Below are positions 33,788 through 41,881 of a stretch of DNA of 64,000 bases, piece after piece; position 1 is the stretch's first letter, and every line of letters starts with the position of its first letter. The stretch covers positions 3,844,001-3,908,000 of the forward strand of contig NZ_CP041692.1 in NCBI RefSeq assembly GCF_007362775.1. Direction: 5' to 3'. The notes under the pieces were generated by a model. It was not told the DNA's origin, made no database searches, and saw nothing but the letters and a program-made list of their open reading frames with translations. Position numbers and translations under genes: made by a program. The DNA is from Microlunatus elymi. Lineage in GTDB: Bacteria > Actinomycetota > Actinomycetes > Propionibacteriales > Propionibacteriaceae.

Positions 33788-33891
33788 CCCGACACAGCCG
33801 CACCCGAAACCGGCCCCCGCTCCCGGAATATCGGATGCGGGAGCCGATTTTGCGCGCGGCTGTGTCGGGGTACGGCAATATCGGGTGCGGC
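33788..33891. repeat. Nested inverted repeats between convergent genes, probably a bidirectional terminator
   Basis: CCCCGACACAGCCGC at 33788-33802 pairs perfectly with GCGGCTGTGTCGGGG at 33857-33871. Inside, GCTCCCG at 33820-33826 pairs with CGGGAGC at 33839-33845. AATATCGG occurs at both 33828 and 33879. The region is convergent between the small zinc-finger-like gene and moaA, as expected of a terminator, but it is longer and more complex than a simple one. Confidence 0.6.
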
Positions 33892-33930
33892 TGCGCGCCG
33901 CGGACGTCTCGTTGGTGAAGAAGCGTTGCG

Positions 33931-35025
33931 TCAGCCGCCGATGGCCGACATCGGGCGGTCCGGCTGCAGGAAGCTCGGGTCGTCGATGCCGTGGCCGGGA
34001 AGCTTGATCGCGACTGCCGAAACCCACTGATCGGCGAGGGCGTCGTCGTCGGCACCGGCCCGCAGCGGCGTACGAAGGTCCTGCTCGGTTCGGGCGAACA
34101 GGCAGTTGCGCAGCTGGCCGTCGGCGGTCAGCCGTACCCGATCACAGGCACCGCAGAAGGGTTGGGAGACGGCGGCGATGATGCCGACCCGGTGCTCGGT
34201 CCCGTCGATCCGGAACAGCTCGGCCGGAGCACTTCCCCGCGCTCGCGCATCGTCCGGATCCTCGACCAGGTTGAACTCCCGACCGAGCTGCGCCCGAATC
34301 TCCTCGGCGGTGATCATGGTGTGCCGGTCCCAGCCGTGTTGCGCGTCCAACGGCATCTGCTCGATGAAGCGCAGCTGTACGCCCTCGTCGATCGCCCACC
34401 GCACCAGCGCCACCGCTTCATGATCATTGATGCCGCGCATCAGCACGGTGTTGATCTTGACCGGCTGCAGCCCGGCCTCGCGGGCGGCCGTCACCCCGGC
34501 CAGCACGTCGGCCAGCCGCCTCCGGCGGGCCAACTGCGCGAAGGTGTCGTCATCCAGCGTGTCCAACGAGATGTTGATCCGGTCGAGCCCGGCGTCGGCG
34601 AGCGCCCGAGCGCGCCGGGCCAGTCCGATCGCGTTGGTGGTCAACGCGATCTTGGGTCGATCCGGGAGCGCGGCGATCCGCTCGACCAGACCCTCCAGAT
34701 TCTTGCGCAGCAAGGGTTCTCCGCCGGTGAGCCGGACGGTCCGGATGCCGAGCATCGAGGTGCCGATCCGGATCAGCCGGATCAGTTCGTCGTCGCTGAG
34801 CAACTCGTCCCGCGGCATCCAGTCCAGCCCTTCGGCAGGCATGCAGTAGGTGCAGCGAAGATTGCAGCGGTCGGTCAGCGAGACACGCAGATCGGTCGCC
34901 ACCCGACCGTGCCGATCGGCGAGCACCCTGCGCCCGCGCGAATCGGTCACGGGTACGGCCGCTTCTCCGGCCGCAGCGGTGGAGGCGCCGCGGACCGTCG
35001 GGAAGCCGAGCAACACACTGCCCAT
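33931..35025 (-). CDS. moaA: GTP 3',8-cyclase (molybdenum cofactor step 1)
   Basis: 364 residues. Radical-SAM motif CNLRCTYC with Cys54, Cys58 and Cys61. The second cluster is FCGACDRVRLTADGQLRNCLF near the C-terminus (three Cys), and the protein ends with a Gly-Gly pair (SAIGG), as MoaA does. It converts GTP to (8S)-3',8-cyclo-GTP using S-adenosylmethionine. The start at 35025 (MGSVLLGFPTVRG) is chosen over longer Arg-rich extensions. moaC is not adjacent; fdhD and DUF6457 lie 5 kb away. Confidence 0.93.
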   Translation of the reverse strand: MGSVLLGFPTVRGASTAAAGEAAVPVTDSRGRRVLADRHGRVATDLRVSLTDRCNLRCTYCMPAEGLDWMPRDELLSDDELIRLIRIGTSMLGIRTVRLTGGEPLLRKNLEGLVERIAALPDRPKIALTTNAIGLARRARALADAGLDRINISLDTLDDDTFAQLARRRRLADVLAGVTAAREAGLQPVKINTVLMRGINDHEAVALVRWAIDEGVQLRFIEQMPLDAQHGWDRHTMITAEEIRAQLGREFNLVEDPDDARARGSAPAELFRIDGTEHRVGIIAAVSQPFCGACDRVRLTADGQLRNCLFARTEQDLRTPLRAGADDDALADQWVSAVAIKLPGHGIDDPSFLQPDRPMSAIGG

Positions 35026-35128
35026 GCGGCTGAGCCTACTCAGCTCTGCTTCGACGGCCGGCCCGACCGGCGGCCGATTCGGATCGGGCGCGGAACGTCT
35101 CACTACGCGATGCCGAGCGGGATCGGAC

Positions 35129-35656
35129 TCACTCGACCCGAGCTGTCGGTTCCGGGGACGGAACCGGCGGCTTGCGGCTGCTCGCGGTGTAGGCGGCGAA
35201 GCCGAACGAGCCGGCCAGCGCGAGCACCCGCATCCACGGCTTGTTAAAGACGTTCTTGGTGGCCGCATCCAGCGACAGCGTGCCGGGGCCGCCGAGCGCG
35301 ATCGCGCCGCTGACCAGGCCGATCACCGCCGGGAACTCGTAGCCGCCGTTGGTGGTGAAGAACCCGTTCGGGGCATGTACGGTGCCCGCGACCGCCATCG
35401 TGCCGGCCAGCGCGGCGCCGCCGGCGCCGGTGCCCAGACCGAGCGCCAGCGATGCGCCGCCGAGCGCCTCACCCAGACCGGCCATCTGCGCGGCCCGCCG
35501 CGGTTCGGGGAACCCCATCTGCTCGAACATCTGGGCGGTCCCGTCGATCCCGCCGCCTCCGAACGCGCCGTACAGCTTCTGCGCACCGTGCGCGACCATC
35601 GTGCCGCCGACCCCCAGCCGGATCGCCAGCAGCGCGAGATTGCCGAGCTTGCTCAT
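35129..35656 (-). CDS. DoxX family membrane protein
   Basis: 175 residues. Four hydrophobic helices with the DoxX motif RLGVGGTMVAHGAQKLYGAFGGGGIDGTAQMFEQMGFP at the start, then AGLGEALGGASLALGLGTG, a VHAPNGFFTTNGGYEF loop and IGLVSGAIALGGPG. DoxX-like proteins are linked to thiosulfate oxidation or quinone-linked redox in the membrane. The role here is unknown. The ATG has GAGGAGGAACC upstream. Repeated CGATCATCGGT motifs lie 75-140 bp upstream. Confidence 0.87.
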   Translation of the reverse strand: MSKLGNLALLAIRLGVGGTMVAHGAQKLYGAFGGGGIDGTAQMFEQMGFPEPRRAAQMAGLGEALGGASLALGLGTGAGGAALAGTMAVAGTVHAPNGFFTTNGGYEFPAVIGLVSGAIALGGPGTLSLDAATKNVFNKPWMRVLALAGSFGFAAYTASSRKPPVPSPEPTARVE

Positions 35657-35730
35657 CGTGGTTCCTCCTCGGTTGACACTCCAGCGCCCCATCATGCCCG
35701 CCGCCGTCGACGGCATGGTCACTGCCCCGT

Positions 35731-35797
35731 CGATCATCGGTCGGCGGGCGATTATCGGTCGGTCGGCGATCATCGGTGGTCCGAGGCGATCATCGGT
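35731..35797. repeat. Four iterons (CGATCATCGGT) upstream of the DoxX gene
   Basis: CGATCATCGGT at 35731, 35767 and 35787, with one variant CGATTATCGGT at 35749, gives steps of 18, 18 and 20 bp. They lie upstream of the DoxX gene start and reach into the last codons of the ABC exporter gene. They may be cooperative binding sites. Their cores contain GATC and resemble the window-wide TGATCA excess. Confidence 0.55.
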
Positions 35798-37613
35798 AGG
35801 CGGCGGATTGGATCCGATACAGCTCGGCGTACGGGCCGGGTTGCCGCACCAGGTCGGCGTGCCGGCCGACCTGGGCCAGCCGGGACCCGTCCAGGACCAC
35901 GATCAGGTCCGCCATCGCCACCGTGCTGAAACGATGCGAGACCAAGATCGTGATGCCGCCGTTGCGTCGGCTGCGGACGGCGTCGGCATACCGCTCGAAC
36001 AACTCGTGCTCGGTCTCGGCGTCCAGTGCCGCCGTCGGCTCGTCCAAGATCAACATCAGCGGCTCGGTACGCATGAAACCCCTGGACAGCGCGACCTTCT
36101 GCCACTGGCCGAAGCTGAGCTCGGCGCCGCCGGGCCAGGTGTTGCCGAGCTGGGTGTCCAAGCCGTCCGGAAGCCGCTCCAGCACATCGCCGGCGCCGGC
36201 CCGGACGACCGCCGACTCGACGCTTTCATGATCATCCAGGTGCGGCAGATCGCCGACCCCGATCGAGGTCAGCGCCGGCAGCTCGAAGCGGTAGAAGTCC
36301 TGGAAGGCGCCGGCGATCCGGTCCCGCCACTGGTCGGTCCTGATCCGGGCCAGCGGTTGGTCATCGACGGTGATCGTGCCGCTGTCGGGTTCGTACATCT
36401 TGCTCAGCAGCTTGACCAGGGTCGACTTGCCGGCACCGTTCTCCCCCAGCACGGCGATCACCGAACCGGCCGGCAGCTCCAAGGTGACGTCGTCCAGCAC
36501 CCGGCGATCCGTCCCCGGATAGCTGAAGCCGACCCGATCCAGTCGAATGCTCCGACGGATCCGGTCCGGCGCATCCAGATCCTGCTCAGCCAGCTGAGCG
36601 GCGGCGTACGTCTCCAGCCAGACCAGTCGCCGGGAGCCGTCCATCCAGGTGCCACGCAGGAAGCCGATCTCACCGGTCGCGGCACCGATGTAGGACGACA
36701 GCCGGGCGCCGGCGGCCAGGATCAACAACACCGTGCCGACCGGCGCCTGCAGGCCGAGCACGACGAAGGCAATGGCAGCCACGAAGCCGATCCCGAAGAT
36801 CGCCCAGGAGAACGCGTAGCTGAAGGCGGTCCGCCAGCGCGCCCTGGCCACCGGCACATACCAACGCTCCCACTCCCGACGACGGCGGGCCGTCAACTGA
36901 GGACCGATCCCGGTCAGCCGCACCTCCTTGCCGGCGGCCGCGGTGGTGGCCAGGTTGAACAGGTGCTCGGCCCGCCGGCTGTGCTGGGCGACCTGCTCCT
37001 CGACCTGACGCTCGGCCACCGGACGTCGACTCGAGCTGACCACCGTCGGCAGGCCGAACAGCAGCAGCAAGATCAACACCGGCTGGATGCTGGCCAACAG
37101 CGCGAGGGTCACGACCAGCCGGATGATCCAGCCCAGGGTCGCCAGCACCGACATGTACATGTGATCCAGGACGAAGATCTGATTGCGGAGCACCGCGAGC
37201 CGGTCCAGGTACTCCTGCCGTTCATGAATCTCGATCCCGCTGACGCCCGCCTGCAACGACGCCACATGAGTCTCCAGGGCGATCGTCACCTTGTCCCGGA
37301 ATCGTCGGGTGATCCGATCGCTGACCACCTTCAGCAACCAGGTACAGGTGACCGAGACCGCCATCGCCGACACCGCGAACCACACTGCCGAGGAGGAGTG
37401 ATCCACCACTCCATCGGCCAGGATCTTCAACCACAGCGCCAGCAGCGCGTCCGGTAGTGCCGCCAGCACCGTGGCCACCACGGCGAAGATCAACAAGCCC
37501 GGCTCGTGCTGATAGCCCAGCCGACACAGCCGCCACATCGAGCTCAGCGCCGGCGGAAGATCATCGGGACGGTAGTGCCGCGGGTCACGCACACCGCGGT
37601 CAACCGAGGACAT
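35790..37613 (-). CDS. ABC exporter half-transporter (fused permease-ATPase), second gene of the pair
   Basis: 607 residues. A six-helix membrane domain (about 40-330) is followed by the ATPase: Walker A VLGENGAGKSTLVKLLSK, signature LSFGQWQKVALSRG, Walker B LMLILDEPTAALD and H-loop VSHRFST. The signature is LSFGQ rather than LSGGQ, which often marks the degenerate partner in heterodimeric exporters. The start overlaps the upstream half-transporter by 14 bp. Substrate unknown; similar pairs export peptides, lipids or drugs. Confidence 0.88.
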   Translation of the reverse strand: MSSVDRGVRDPRHYRPDDLPPALSSMWRLCRLGYQHEPGLLIFAVVATVLAALPDALLALWLKILADGVVDHSSSAVWFAVSAMAVSVTCTWLLKVVSDRITRRFRDKVTIALETHVASLQAGVSGIEIHERQEYLDRLAVLRNQIFVLDHMYMSVLATLGWIIRLVVTLALLASIQPVLILLLLFGLPTVVSSSRRPVAERQVEEQVAQHSRRAEHLFNLATTAAAGKEVRLTGIGPQLTARRRREWERWYVPVARARWRTAFSYAFSWAIFGIGFVAAIAFVVLGLQAPVGTVLLILAAGARLSSYIGAATGEIGFLRGTWMDGSRRLVWLETYAAAQLAEQDLDAPDRIRRSIRLDRVGFSYPGTDRRVLDDVTLELPAGSVIAVLGENGAGKSTLVKLLSKMYEPDSGTITVDDQPLARIRTDQWRDRIAGAFQDFYRFELPALTSIGVGDLPHLDDHESVESAVVRAGAGDVLERLPDGLDTQLGNTWPGGAELSFGQWQKVALSRGFMRTEPLMLILDEPTAALDAETEHELFERYADAVRSRRNGGITILVSHRFSTVAMADLIVVLDGSRLAQVGRHADLVRQPGPYAELYRIQSAAYR

Positions 37614-39537
37614 CGAAACTCATCCCCTCCTCGTCGACAGCCGCGCCGAACCGCTTGGCCTGCAGGTCGAACATCGTCCGGTAGCGACCGCCGCGCTCCA
37701 TCAGCTCGTCGTGGCTGCCGACCTCGATCACCCGTCCGTGCTCCAGCACGCAGATCCGATCGACATGCCGCACGGTGGAGAACCGATGCGAGATCAGCAC
37801 CGTGGTCGCCTGTCTCGTCGCGGCCAGCACCCGATCGAAGATGATCGCCTCGCCGCGCACGTCCAACTGCGCGGTCGGCTCGTCCAGCAGCACCAACCCG
37901 GCTCCGCGACCGACCGCGTACAACGCTCGGGCCAGCGCGATCCGTTGCCACTGTCCGCCGGATAGATCGGTGCCGTCTCGATAGCCCTTGGCCAGTACGG
38001 TGTCCAACTCGGCGAACCGGTCGGCTCCGGAGGCGCGCAGTGCGGCCAGGATGTCCTCGTCGTCGGCATCAGACCGGCCGGGCGCGACGTTCTCCCGCAG
38101 CGGCAACTCGAACCGGACGAAGTCCTGGAAGACGGCGGTGACCCGACGCCGCCAGTCCTCGGGCGGCTGCGCCCGCAGATCCACGCCGTCTGACTCCACC
38201 GCACCGCCGGTGGGGTCGTAGAAACGGCAGAGCAGCTTGGCCAAGGTCGTCTTGCCGGCGCCGTTCTGGCCGACGATCGCCATCGATGAACCGGCCGGAA
38301 TCGTCAGGTCCAGACCGGAGAAGATCTCCCGCTCAGTGCGGGGGTAACTGAAGTGCAGGTCCCGCAGGGTTATCTCGGGTGGGCCGAGGTCAGCCGTGTG
38401 CGAGGAGGATTGGGCGGGTGGGATCATGTGCCCGGGTTGCGAGGGCGGTCCTTCGGCAGGCTCAGGACCCTGGGGTTGGCTTGGCGGTCCTTCGACAGGC
38501 TCAGGACTCTGGGGTGAGTCGGTGGCAAGGGATCCGGCGGGGGCCATCGCAGTGGCCAACCGGAGGACGGCGGCGACCGGGGCGGAGGCACCGTCCATCA
38601 CCCAGTTCAGGCCGCCGAAGGCGATCAGGCTGACGCCGATGGCGACCTGGACGAAGGTGACGGTCCGGTCCAGGCCGAGCCGACCCGAGATCGCGGCGGC
38701 ACCGAGCATCCCGAAGACGAGCACGTTTCCGGCGGCCACCACCAGCAACGCGAGCAGCACCGAACGCTCCCGCAGCCTGGTGGCCCGATATTGCAGCTCG
38801 AACAGTCTGCGACGACGTGTGATGAACCGATCAACGGTCCAGCCGGCCAGGCCGAACAGCCGCAATTCCTTGGCAGGCAAGGGATCGGTGGCCAGCCGAT
38901 AGGCGTAGTCGGCATGCCGCTGGGCCTCCTGCACCTCCGGCGTCCGCCGGTCCCGCCACACCCCGCTCTCCCGCAGCAGCCAGTGCGTGGAACCCCAGCA
39001 CAGGATCAGCACCAGCGGCGCCCACCAGGCGAAACCGGCCAGCACCACCGCTGAGGCCAGCCCGCTGACGATGCCGAGCAGACCGCCGGCCAGGAAGTCC
39101 ACGTTGAGGAACATCGGCGGGCCCGTCTGACCTCGATCGAACTCTCGGGCCACGGTCAGGTCCTCGGCCAATTGAGGATCCTCCAGATGGGCCATCCCGG
39201 GCGGTTCGATGCAGGCACGGACCAGGGTGTCGTTCAACCAGGCGGACACCTTGCTGCCCAGATTCAGGCTGACCGCCTGTTGCACCGGCGGCAGCACCTG
39301 CATCAGCACGAACACCAATCCGGTGAACGCCAGTGCCCAGCCGACGGCCCCGACACCGCCGGGTTGCCGACTCGCCTCCACCTGGCCGATCAGCACACCC
39401 ATCGCCACCGAGAAGACGGCCGGCAGGATGCCGGTCAGGATCAGCAGCGACCACCAGACGACAGCCAATGCCGGATCCGCCCGCGGCAGCACGGCGAAGA
39501 ATTTCCACTCCGCGCGATCCGTCAGCCGATTGACCAT
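37600..39537 (-). CDS. ABC exporter half-transporter (fused permease-ATPase), first gene of the pair
   Basis: 645 residues. Membrane domain about 1-330, then an insert of about 45 residues rich in Pro/Glu/Gly, and the ATPase: Walker A IVGQNGAGKTTLAKLL, signature DLSGGQWQRIALARA, Walker B LVLLDEPTAQLD, H-loop ISHRFST. The linker holds two tandem PEPVEGP/PEPAEGP-type repeats that come from REP-like palindromes at 38448-38507. Its 3' end overlaps the second half-transporter by 14 bp, and the two should form a heterodimer. The GQW signature form is common in peptide exporters. Confidence 0.88.
   Translation of the reverse strand: MVNRLTDRAEWKFFAVLPRADPALAVVWWSLLILTGILPAVFSVAMGVLIGQVEASRQPGGVGAVGWALAFTGLVFVLMQVLPPVQQAVSLNLGSKVSAWLNDTLVRACIEPPGMAHLEDPQLAEDLTVAREFDRGQTGPPMFLNVDFLAGGLLGIVSGLASAVVLAGFAWWAPLVLILCWGSTHWLLRESGVWRDRRTPEVQEAQRHADYAYRLATDPLPAKELRLFGLAGWTVDRFITRRRRLFELQYRATRLRERSVLLALLVVAAGNVLVFGMLGAAAISGRLGLDRTVTFVQVAIGVSLIAFGGLNWVMDGASAPVAAVLRLATAMAPAGSLATDSPQSPEPVEGPPSQPQGPEPAEGPPSQPGHMIPPAQSSSHTADLGPPEITLRDLHFSYPRTEREIFSGLDLTIPAGSSMAIVGQNGAGKTTLAKLLCRFYDPTGGAVESDGVDLRAQPPEDWRRRVTAVFQDFVRFELPLRENVAPGRSDADDEDILAALRASGADRFAELDTVLAKGYRDGTDLSGGQWQRIALARALYAVGRGAGLVLLDEPTAQLDVRGEAIIFDRVLAATRQATTVLISHRFSTVRHVDRICVLEHGRVIEVGSHDELMERGGRYRTMFDLQAKRFGAAVDEEGMSFDVLG
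38448..38507. repeat. Two REP-like palindromes inserted in frame in an ABC exporter gene
   Basis: GTCCTTCGGCAGGCTCAGGAC at 38448-38468 and GTCCTTCGACAGGCTCAGGAC at 38487-38507 are 39 bp apart (13 codons). Each is an imperfect palindrome of the widespread CCTTCGACAGGCTCAGG type. Because 39 is a multiple of three, the reading frame is kept and the linker gains repeated PEPVEGPPSQP-like units. Confidence 0.7.
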
Positions 39538-39576
39538 GAGCCGACTCTGACATCAACCACTGACAGCGGACCAGGA

Positions 39577-40473
39577 TCAGCCGGCGGAGTCGCGATCCGG
39601 CGTCCGAATCATCCGAGGTTCGCCCGACGACAGGTTGATCCGGTCGGGGTGGGTGTAGACGTTCATCGACTCGCCTCGCACGAAGCCGACCAGCGTCAGC
39701 CCGGCCCGTTGCGCCAGGTCGACGGCCAACGAGCTCGGCGCCGAAACCGCAACCAGGGCAGGAATTCCCGCCAGCGCAGCCTTCTGCGTCAGCTCGTAGG
39801 AAGCCCGACCCGACACCACCAGCATCGCCTCGGCCAGCGGCAGCCGCCGCTCTCGCAGGGCCCAGCCGAGCACCTTGTCCACAGCGTTGTGCCGGCCGAC
39901 GTCCTCGCGTACACACAACATCCGGCCGTCCAGCCCGAGCAGCCCGGCGGCATGCACCCCGCCGGTCCCGGCGAAGGTGCGCTGCTGCTCCAGCAGCAGC
40001 CGCGGCGCGTCCAAGATCAACTCCGCCGGCAACGCCACGTCCGAGCAAATCGGCGCGGAGTTCGACGCGGCCCCAGGCTCGACGATCCGGTCCATGATCT
40101 GATCGATCGACACGCTGCCGCAGATGCCGCAGGCGCTGCTGGTGAGCACGTTGCGCCGCAGTCCCGGAGCCGGCATGCCCACGCCGGGTGCCAGCGCCAC
40201 GTCGATCACGTTGTAGGTGTTCAGCCCGTCCGGGCCGGCTCCATCGCAGTAGCGGGCGGTCCGGATCTCCTCGGCCGCGCCGATGATGCCCTCGCTGAAG
40301 CAGTAGCCGTTGACCAGGTCGATGTCCTCGCCCGGTGTGCGCATGGTGACCGCGAACGGCTCGCCGCCGATCCTGATCTCCAGGGGCTCCTCGACGGCCA
40401 GCCGATCACTGCGCGGGGACCACCCCTGCCCGGTCAGACGCCGTACCAGGTGCTGGCGGGTAACACGTGCCAT
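39577..40473 (-). CDS. fdhD: Sulfur carrier/sulfurtransferase FdhD
   Basis: 298 residues. The CxxC pair Cys115 and Cys118 in SSACGICGSVSID accepts sulfur from a cysteine desulfurase. FdhD then sulfurates the molybdenum cofactor of formate dehydrogenase. EDVGRHNAVDKVLGWAL and GFVRGESMNVYTHPDRI are conserved. The ATG follows a weak ribosome-binding site. It is divergent from the DUF6457 gene. Formate dehydrogenase itself is not in the window. Confidence 0.95.
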   Translation of the reverse strand: MARVTRQHLVRRLTGQGWSPRSDRLAVEEPLEIRIGGEPFAVTMRTPGEDIDLVNGYCFSEGIIGAAEEIRTARYCDGAGPDGLNTYNVIDVALAPGVGMPAPGLRRNVLTSSACGICGSVSIDQIMDRIVEPGAASNSAPICSDVALPAELILDAPRLLLEQQRTFAGTGGVHAAGLLGLDGRMLCVREDVGRHNAVDKVLGWALRERRLPLAEAMLVVSGRASYELTQKAALAGIPALVAVSAPSSLAVDLAQRAGLTLVGFVRGESMNVYTHPDRINLSSGEPRMIRTPDRDSAG

Positions 40474-40576
40474 GCCATCATCCTTACCGGCGGATCGATC
40501 GGAGTAAACGAACGGGTGACGAGAGCAAACGAACTTCTCTGACGTACGGGGCCGACGCTACTGGGTTAGGACCACG

Positions 40577-40810
40577 ATGGAACTGGACGAATGGTTGGGC
40601 AAGCTCGCCGACGAACTGGAGATCGACGACGTCACGCTGGACACCGACTCGTTGCACACACTGCTCGACCTGGCACGGGACGCGGCCCATCAGGTGGACC
40701 GCCCGGCCGCACCCCTGACCTGTTTCCTGGTCGGCGTCGCCGTCGGCCGGGGCGCGAGCCTCGGGGCCACCGCGGCCACCGCCACCTCGCTGGCGCTCAG
40801 CAGCGAGTGA
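40577..40810 (+). CDS. DUF6457 family protein (molybdopterin-related)
   Basis: 77 residues. MELDEWLGKLADELEIDDVTLDTDSLHTLLDLARDAAHQVDRPAAPLTCFLVGVAVGR corresponds in layout to DUF6457, a small helical domain often fused to or beside MobA-type molybdopterin guanylyltransferases in actinobacteria. The position next to fdhD agrees with a molybdenum-cofactor role (inference). It is divergent from fdhD with 103 bp between. Confidence 0.78.
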   Translation: MELDEWLGKLADELEIDDVTLDTDSLHTLLDLARDAAHQVDRPAAPLTCFLVGVAVGRGASLGATAATATSLALSSE

Positions 40811-40857
40811 CTGCTCCGTCCGAGGCAAGTCCGACAGCGTGTAGGAGTTAGGCTCTG

Positions 40858-41868
40858 GTGGTGTCCCAGCAGGCAACCAGACCGGAGCAGCCGCGATCGA
40901 CGGCGGCGTCCGGCTCGGGCGGTCAACGACCCCCCGGTCAGCGGCCGAGTCAGGGTCGGGGCCCGGGACAGAGCGGGCGGGCCGGCCAGCGCAAGCGACC
41001 GACCGCGCTCAAGCCGGAGCCCAAACATCCGCTCTGGGTGCGTTGGCTGGCGCTCGTCCTGTTCGTCGCCGTGCTCGGGGTTGCCTTCGTCAACCTGGGC
41101 GAATGGCAGCTGCGCAGGCTGCACGAGCGGCGGGACAACAATCAGATCGTTCGAGCCAACGAGGCCGCACCGGTCGCCGACTTCGACCAGCTCTTCAGTC
41201 AGCCGATCACCGATCAGCAGGAGTGGCGACGGGTGCGGGTCACCGGCACCTTCGACACCGGCAAGCAGTACGTGATCCGCTATCGCGACAACGGCGACGA
41301 CTCCGGCTACGAGGTGGTCACCCCGTTGCACACCAGCAGCGGCAAATCGGTACTGATCGATCGCGGCTTCGCAGCCGTAGCCGGCGGCGAGCAGATTCCC
41401 GCGAAGGCTCCGCCGCCGCCGACCGGCACCGTCACCATCGAGGGCCGGGCCCGCGCCAGCGAGACCGGACGCGACAGCGCCACCGTCCCGGTCGACGGCA
41501 GCGCGCGGCTGATCAACTCCGACAAGATCCGCGCCGACCTCGGCTACCCGATCGTCGACGGCTACATCGACGTGCTGACCATGCAGCCGAAGGACACCGA
41601 GACCTTCGATCAGATCGTGTTGCCGGAGCTGAGTGACGGGCCGCATTTCTGGTACGCCGTCCAATGGTTCATGTTCACCGGGATCGGCGTGCTCGGCATC
41701 GTCGTCTTCATCCGCGGTGATCTTCGAGACCGGCGCGAACGTCAGTTGGCCGCCCAGCGCAAGCAGGCAGCGCCGACGTCACCCGCCGAGCAGCCGGCCC
41801 AGGGCGAGCAGGCGGCCCAGGGCGAGCAGGCGGCCCAGGGCGAGCAGGCGGCCAACCAGTCGAAGTGA
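40858..41868 (+). CDS. SURF1 family cytochrome oxidase assembly protein
   Basis: 336 residues. A disordered Arg/Gln-rich N-terminus of about 50 residues is followed by the first transmembrane helix (LALVLFVAVLGVAFVNLG). GEWQLRRLHERRDNN is the SURF1 signature. The periplasmic-side domain (EWRRVRVTGTFDTGKQYVIRY, LIDRGFAAVAGG) and a second helix (WFMFTGIGVLGIVVFIRGD) come next. SURF1 helps insert heme a into cytochrome c oxidase. The C-terminus contains three exact 6-residue repeats (AQGEQA). Start: GTG at 40858 or 40861. Confidence 0.9.
   Translation: MVSQQATRPEQPRSTAASGSGGQRPPGQRPSQGRGPGQSGRAGQRKRPTALKPEPKHPLWVRWLALVLFVAVLGVAFVNLGEWQLRRLHERRDNNQIVRANEAAPVADFDQLFSQPITDQQEWRRVRVTGTFDTGKQYVIRYRDNGDDSGYEVVTPLHTSSGKSVLIDRGFAAVAGGEQIPAKAPPPPTGTVTIEGRARASETGRDSATVPVDGSARLINSDKIRADLGYPIVDGYIDVLTMQPKDTETFDQIVLPELSDGPHFWYAVQWFMFTGIGVLGIVVFIRGDLRDRRERQLAAQRKQAAPTSPAEQPAQGEQAAQGEQAAQGEQAANQSK
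41797..41850 (+). repeat. Three exact 18-bp tandem repeats in the SURF1 gene tail
   Basis: GCCCAGGGCGAGCAGGCG occurs three times without change at 41797, 41815 and 41833. It encodes AQGEQA repeats near the SURF1 C-terminus. Such perfect in-frame repeats vary quickly by slippage and probably have little functional effect. Confidence 0.8.
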
Positions 41869-41881
41869 CAAGATCGGCGGC

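Noticed and set aside
35026-35268. Longer N-terminus for MoaA
   Set aside because: Arg/Ser-rich, without MoaA similarity; ATG at 35025 gives the usual start before the radical-SAM core.
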